DNA of 64,000 bases from Mytilus galloprovincialis (taxonomy: Eukaryota; Mollusca; Bivalvia; Mytilida; Mytilidae), in NCBI RefSeq assembly GCF_965363235.1, contig NC_134839.1, forward strand, positions 94,507,743 through 94,571,742. Reading direction: 5' to 3'. How positions within the stretch are numbered: position 1 is the first letter of the stretch; the number at the start of each line of letters is the position of its first letter. The notes beneath the pieces were generated by a model. That model saw only the letters and a list, made by a program, of their open reading frames with translations, made no database searches and had not been told where the DNA came from. Position numbers and translations under genes: made by a program. Positions 62,011 through 64,000 of this stretch are shown piece by piece.

Positions 62011-62218
62011 AGATATTTCTACTTATTTAAATGTTGACATTCATTTTTCATAAAAAGCAGATTCTCATTTCTTTTCTACAACTAATGTTAAAGTTTAAGA
62101 TCGCAGATTTGCCATGTTATGTTCTACAGTGGTTTGCACTTCATTTCCAGTTTATATACACATTTTGTCAACATACAATTTTTCAATTTTCAATTTCTAG
62201 ACTACTTCAATTTTGCTG

Positions 62219-62221
<3 letters not shown>

Positions 62222-62261
<40 letters not shown>
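62222..62261. repeat. (TA)n microsatellite, about 20 units
   Basis: Uninterrupted TA dinucleotides, followed by 'aaagaaaaaaatg'. Confidence 0.98.
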
Positions 62262-62264
<3 letters not shown>

Positions 62265-63184
62265 AAAAAAATGTACTCAATTTATAAAGGTACGTTTGTG
62301 AAGAGACAATATGATGGTGTTATAAGAATACTAGGCAAATGAAACAAATATGTAAAACTAAAAACATACCTTTAGACTTCATACCTGTATTTAAACATGT
62401 CGTATATATATTGATTACCTTATTGCATATGTATAATGGAATATCGTACCCGAATGTGACTAAGAATCCAACTGCCTTTGCCAAAATCAACAAAGATAAA
62501 ATTTTAATGATTTGTTAGATTGAACTTCCTGGATCATTAGACCCTATCGAATCAATAAAAGATCTTATTTTTCAGTCATTTAAATCTTTGTTCTAATAGG
62601 TACAATAAATTTACAATAACTTTTTTGATTTCTTGCAAAATGCATCAGCTGTTTTATACGTCGATTTAGTATACTTTTATCAGAATATTAAATCGAATTC
62701 GTTTTTTTAATAGACATACAAATTAAGCAGGTATCAAAGCGCCAAGGGACAAACAACAAAACTATTTCATCAATGAAACAAAATGAAAAGGATACAAATC
62801 AGTGATAGTCCTCATTCATTATGCAAAAAAAAAAAAATCAAAAGTAAGGAAAATAATCATCTTCAAGACACATGCTACATGTGGAACTGGTTCGTGTTAA
62901 TTGGTCTTTTAGTTCTATCTTATGTTCTTTTTAAATGTTGATTAACTATAGTCGTTTTCTTTTTAGTTTTTTTTATGGTCAAAAGAAGGTTTTTTGCTTT
63001 TCCTTTCAAATGTCGTCTGTGGTCCGTCGTTGTCTATCTTCAATGATCTTTAACAAAGGTCGTCATTTGAAACTACTGCAAAAATTCTTACCAAACTTAG
63101 TCACCAGGTATTTCGTTTTCAATAAATGTTTCTGATAACCGCGTCTACCGACACAAATGACCAACATGTTTAAAATAATTCATC

Positions 63185-63210
63185 GGGGGGGGGGGGGGGG
63201 GGGAGGGGGG
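63185..63210. repeat. poly-G tract
   Basis: About 25 bases, nearly all G, in the run-up to the Harbinger-type MITE. Similar homopolymer G or C runs occur at 8,939-8,955 and 42,170-42,186. Their lengths are error-prone in sequencing. Confidence 0.9.
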
Positions 63211-63297
63211 ATTGTTTTTTTTGTTTATGATCTTGAAAACAACTACTGAAGTTAGATAAAATCAGACAGGAGCAAAAGCAGTCGACTGTGTGAGTTA

Positions 63298-63561
63298 GGC
63301 AGCAACCATTTGATTTTCTTGGGGGGGGGGCTATGTTTTTTTTTTCTGGACAAATTTTTTTTTTCGCAACAAGTCAAAAACAATTTTTTTCTTTTAATTT
63401 TAGCATTACATATAGTGGCAGCTGAGGGTGAAACAAACAATTTTTTTTTCTCAGAATCAAAAACAAATTATTTTTTTCTCCAAAAACTGACAACAAACTT
63501 TTTTTTCCAAAAAAAAACATACCCCCCCCCCCCCCCCAGAAAATCAAATGGTTGCTGCGCC
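63298..63561. mobile_element. PIF/Harbinger-type MITE with TTA duplication
   Basis: 264 bp. The left end GGCAGCAACCATTTGATTTT is mirrored by AAAATCAAATGGTTGCTGC near the right end (the last three bases are GCC). TTA precedes (63,295-63,297) and follows (63,562-63,564). A G run near the left faces a C run near the right. A 3-bp TTA duplication with GGC-type ends fits PIF/Harbinger non-autonomous elements. Open frames of 62-122 codons across it are chance frames. Confidence 0.8.
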
Positions 63562-63689
63562 TTATTGTCAATATACAACACATTTTTCATTAAAAATTGC
63601 CTTTTACCGCAAACACAGCTCAAAGAATTATTAGGAAATCAAGATCTACAAATAAGTCGACATGATAGAAACATTTAGAATTTATGGTC

Positions 63690-63960
63690 CTCAATGCTCT
63701 CCAACTTCGTACTTTATTTGACCTTTTTAACATTTTTTGATTCGAATGTCACTGATGAGTCTTTAAGACGAAACGCACGTCTGGTGCAAATATAATTGTT
63801 TTAATCCTGGTATCTATGATGAGTTTATTTACAACCACTGGGTCGATGCCACTGCTGGTGGAATTTTAATTCCCCGAGGGTATCACAAGCCCAGTAGTCA
63901 GCACTTCTGTGTTGACCTGAATTATCATTGATATGGTCATAACTTTAAATGAACTGATCA
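63690..63960 (+). repeat. dispersed mussel-type repeat ('acgaaacgcacgtctgg' family)
   Basis: It contains 'gatgagtctttaagacgaaa', 'aatcctggtatctatgatga' and 'ccactgggtcgatgccactg'. I recognise it from memory as a common mussel repeat. A short inverted fragment ('catagataccaggatta') lies at about 52,468. Its end may lie beyond the window. Confidence 0.6.
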
Positions 63961-64000
63961 CAACACTTTGAATTTTTAAATTAAATAAGGCTTCGCTACC

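Noticed and set aside
63252-63678. Frames of 62-122 codons on both strands
   Set aside because: They arise from homopolymer runs in the Harbinger-type MITE.

Overview
The window looks like nuclear DNA of a bivalve mollusc, most likely a mussel of the Mytilus type. This is inferred from an AT-rich background, multi-exon genes with GT-AG introns, and many short dispersed repeats that I recognise from memory as typical of mussel sequence. It is not a bacterial or organellar segment. Most open reading frames here are chance frames in introns and repeats. Three spliced protein genes can be reconstructed, plus one U1-type snRNA copy.

Layout. At 0.9-1.1 kb on the minus strand lies a U1 snRNA-like gene with a 6-nt insertion near its 5' end. 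At 4.1-6.1 kb there is a broken Penelope-like retroelement (RT plus GIY-YIG nuclease) with an inverted partial copy beside it. At 6.8-9.9 kb (+) is a two-exon C2H2 zinc-finger gene (725 aa, nine fingers), followed by a 45-bp duplication and a 10-copy 47-bp tandem array that carries a TGAGTCA site in every unit. From 14,307 to 26,802 there is a 12.5-kb foldback-type transposon with a perfect 9-bp target duplication. Its two inverted arms are built from tandem 328-bp modules, and each module is itself bounded by copies of the transposon end separated by a constant 9-bp spacer. Other repeats are nested in the arms. No transposase is visible, so it is non-autonomous.

From 27.3 to 35.9 kb (-) is a seven-exon gene for a 263-aa type I membrane protein with a mannose-6-phosphate-receptor-homology domain, one transmembrane helix and a C-terminal YNSI sorting motif (cation-dependent M6P receptor / ATG27-like). 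From 40.7 to 57.5 kb (-) is a twelve-exon gene for a 917-aa protein with an N-terminal 12-residue repeat, about five ankyrin repeats (three of them one exon each), a ZU5 domain, a UPA-like region and a C-terminal death domain. This is the ankyrin domain order in miniature. Its introns hold a LINE fragment, a tRNA-derived SINE and a 2.2-kb element whose perfect 54-bp terminal inverted repeats begin with CACAGTG and which is flanked by a 5-bp direct repeat, the signature expected of a Transib/RAG-like transposon. The last 6 kb are intergenic with mussel-type repeats and a PIF/Harbinger-type MITE.

The three genes have no evident functional link; this is ordinary eukaryotic gene spacing with mobile DNA between and inside the genes. 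The most unusual content is the foldback element and the CACAGTG-ended element. Exon structures were derived by eye from splice signals and reading phase, without transcript support.
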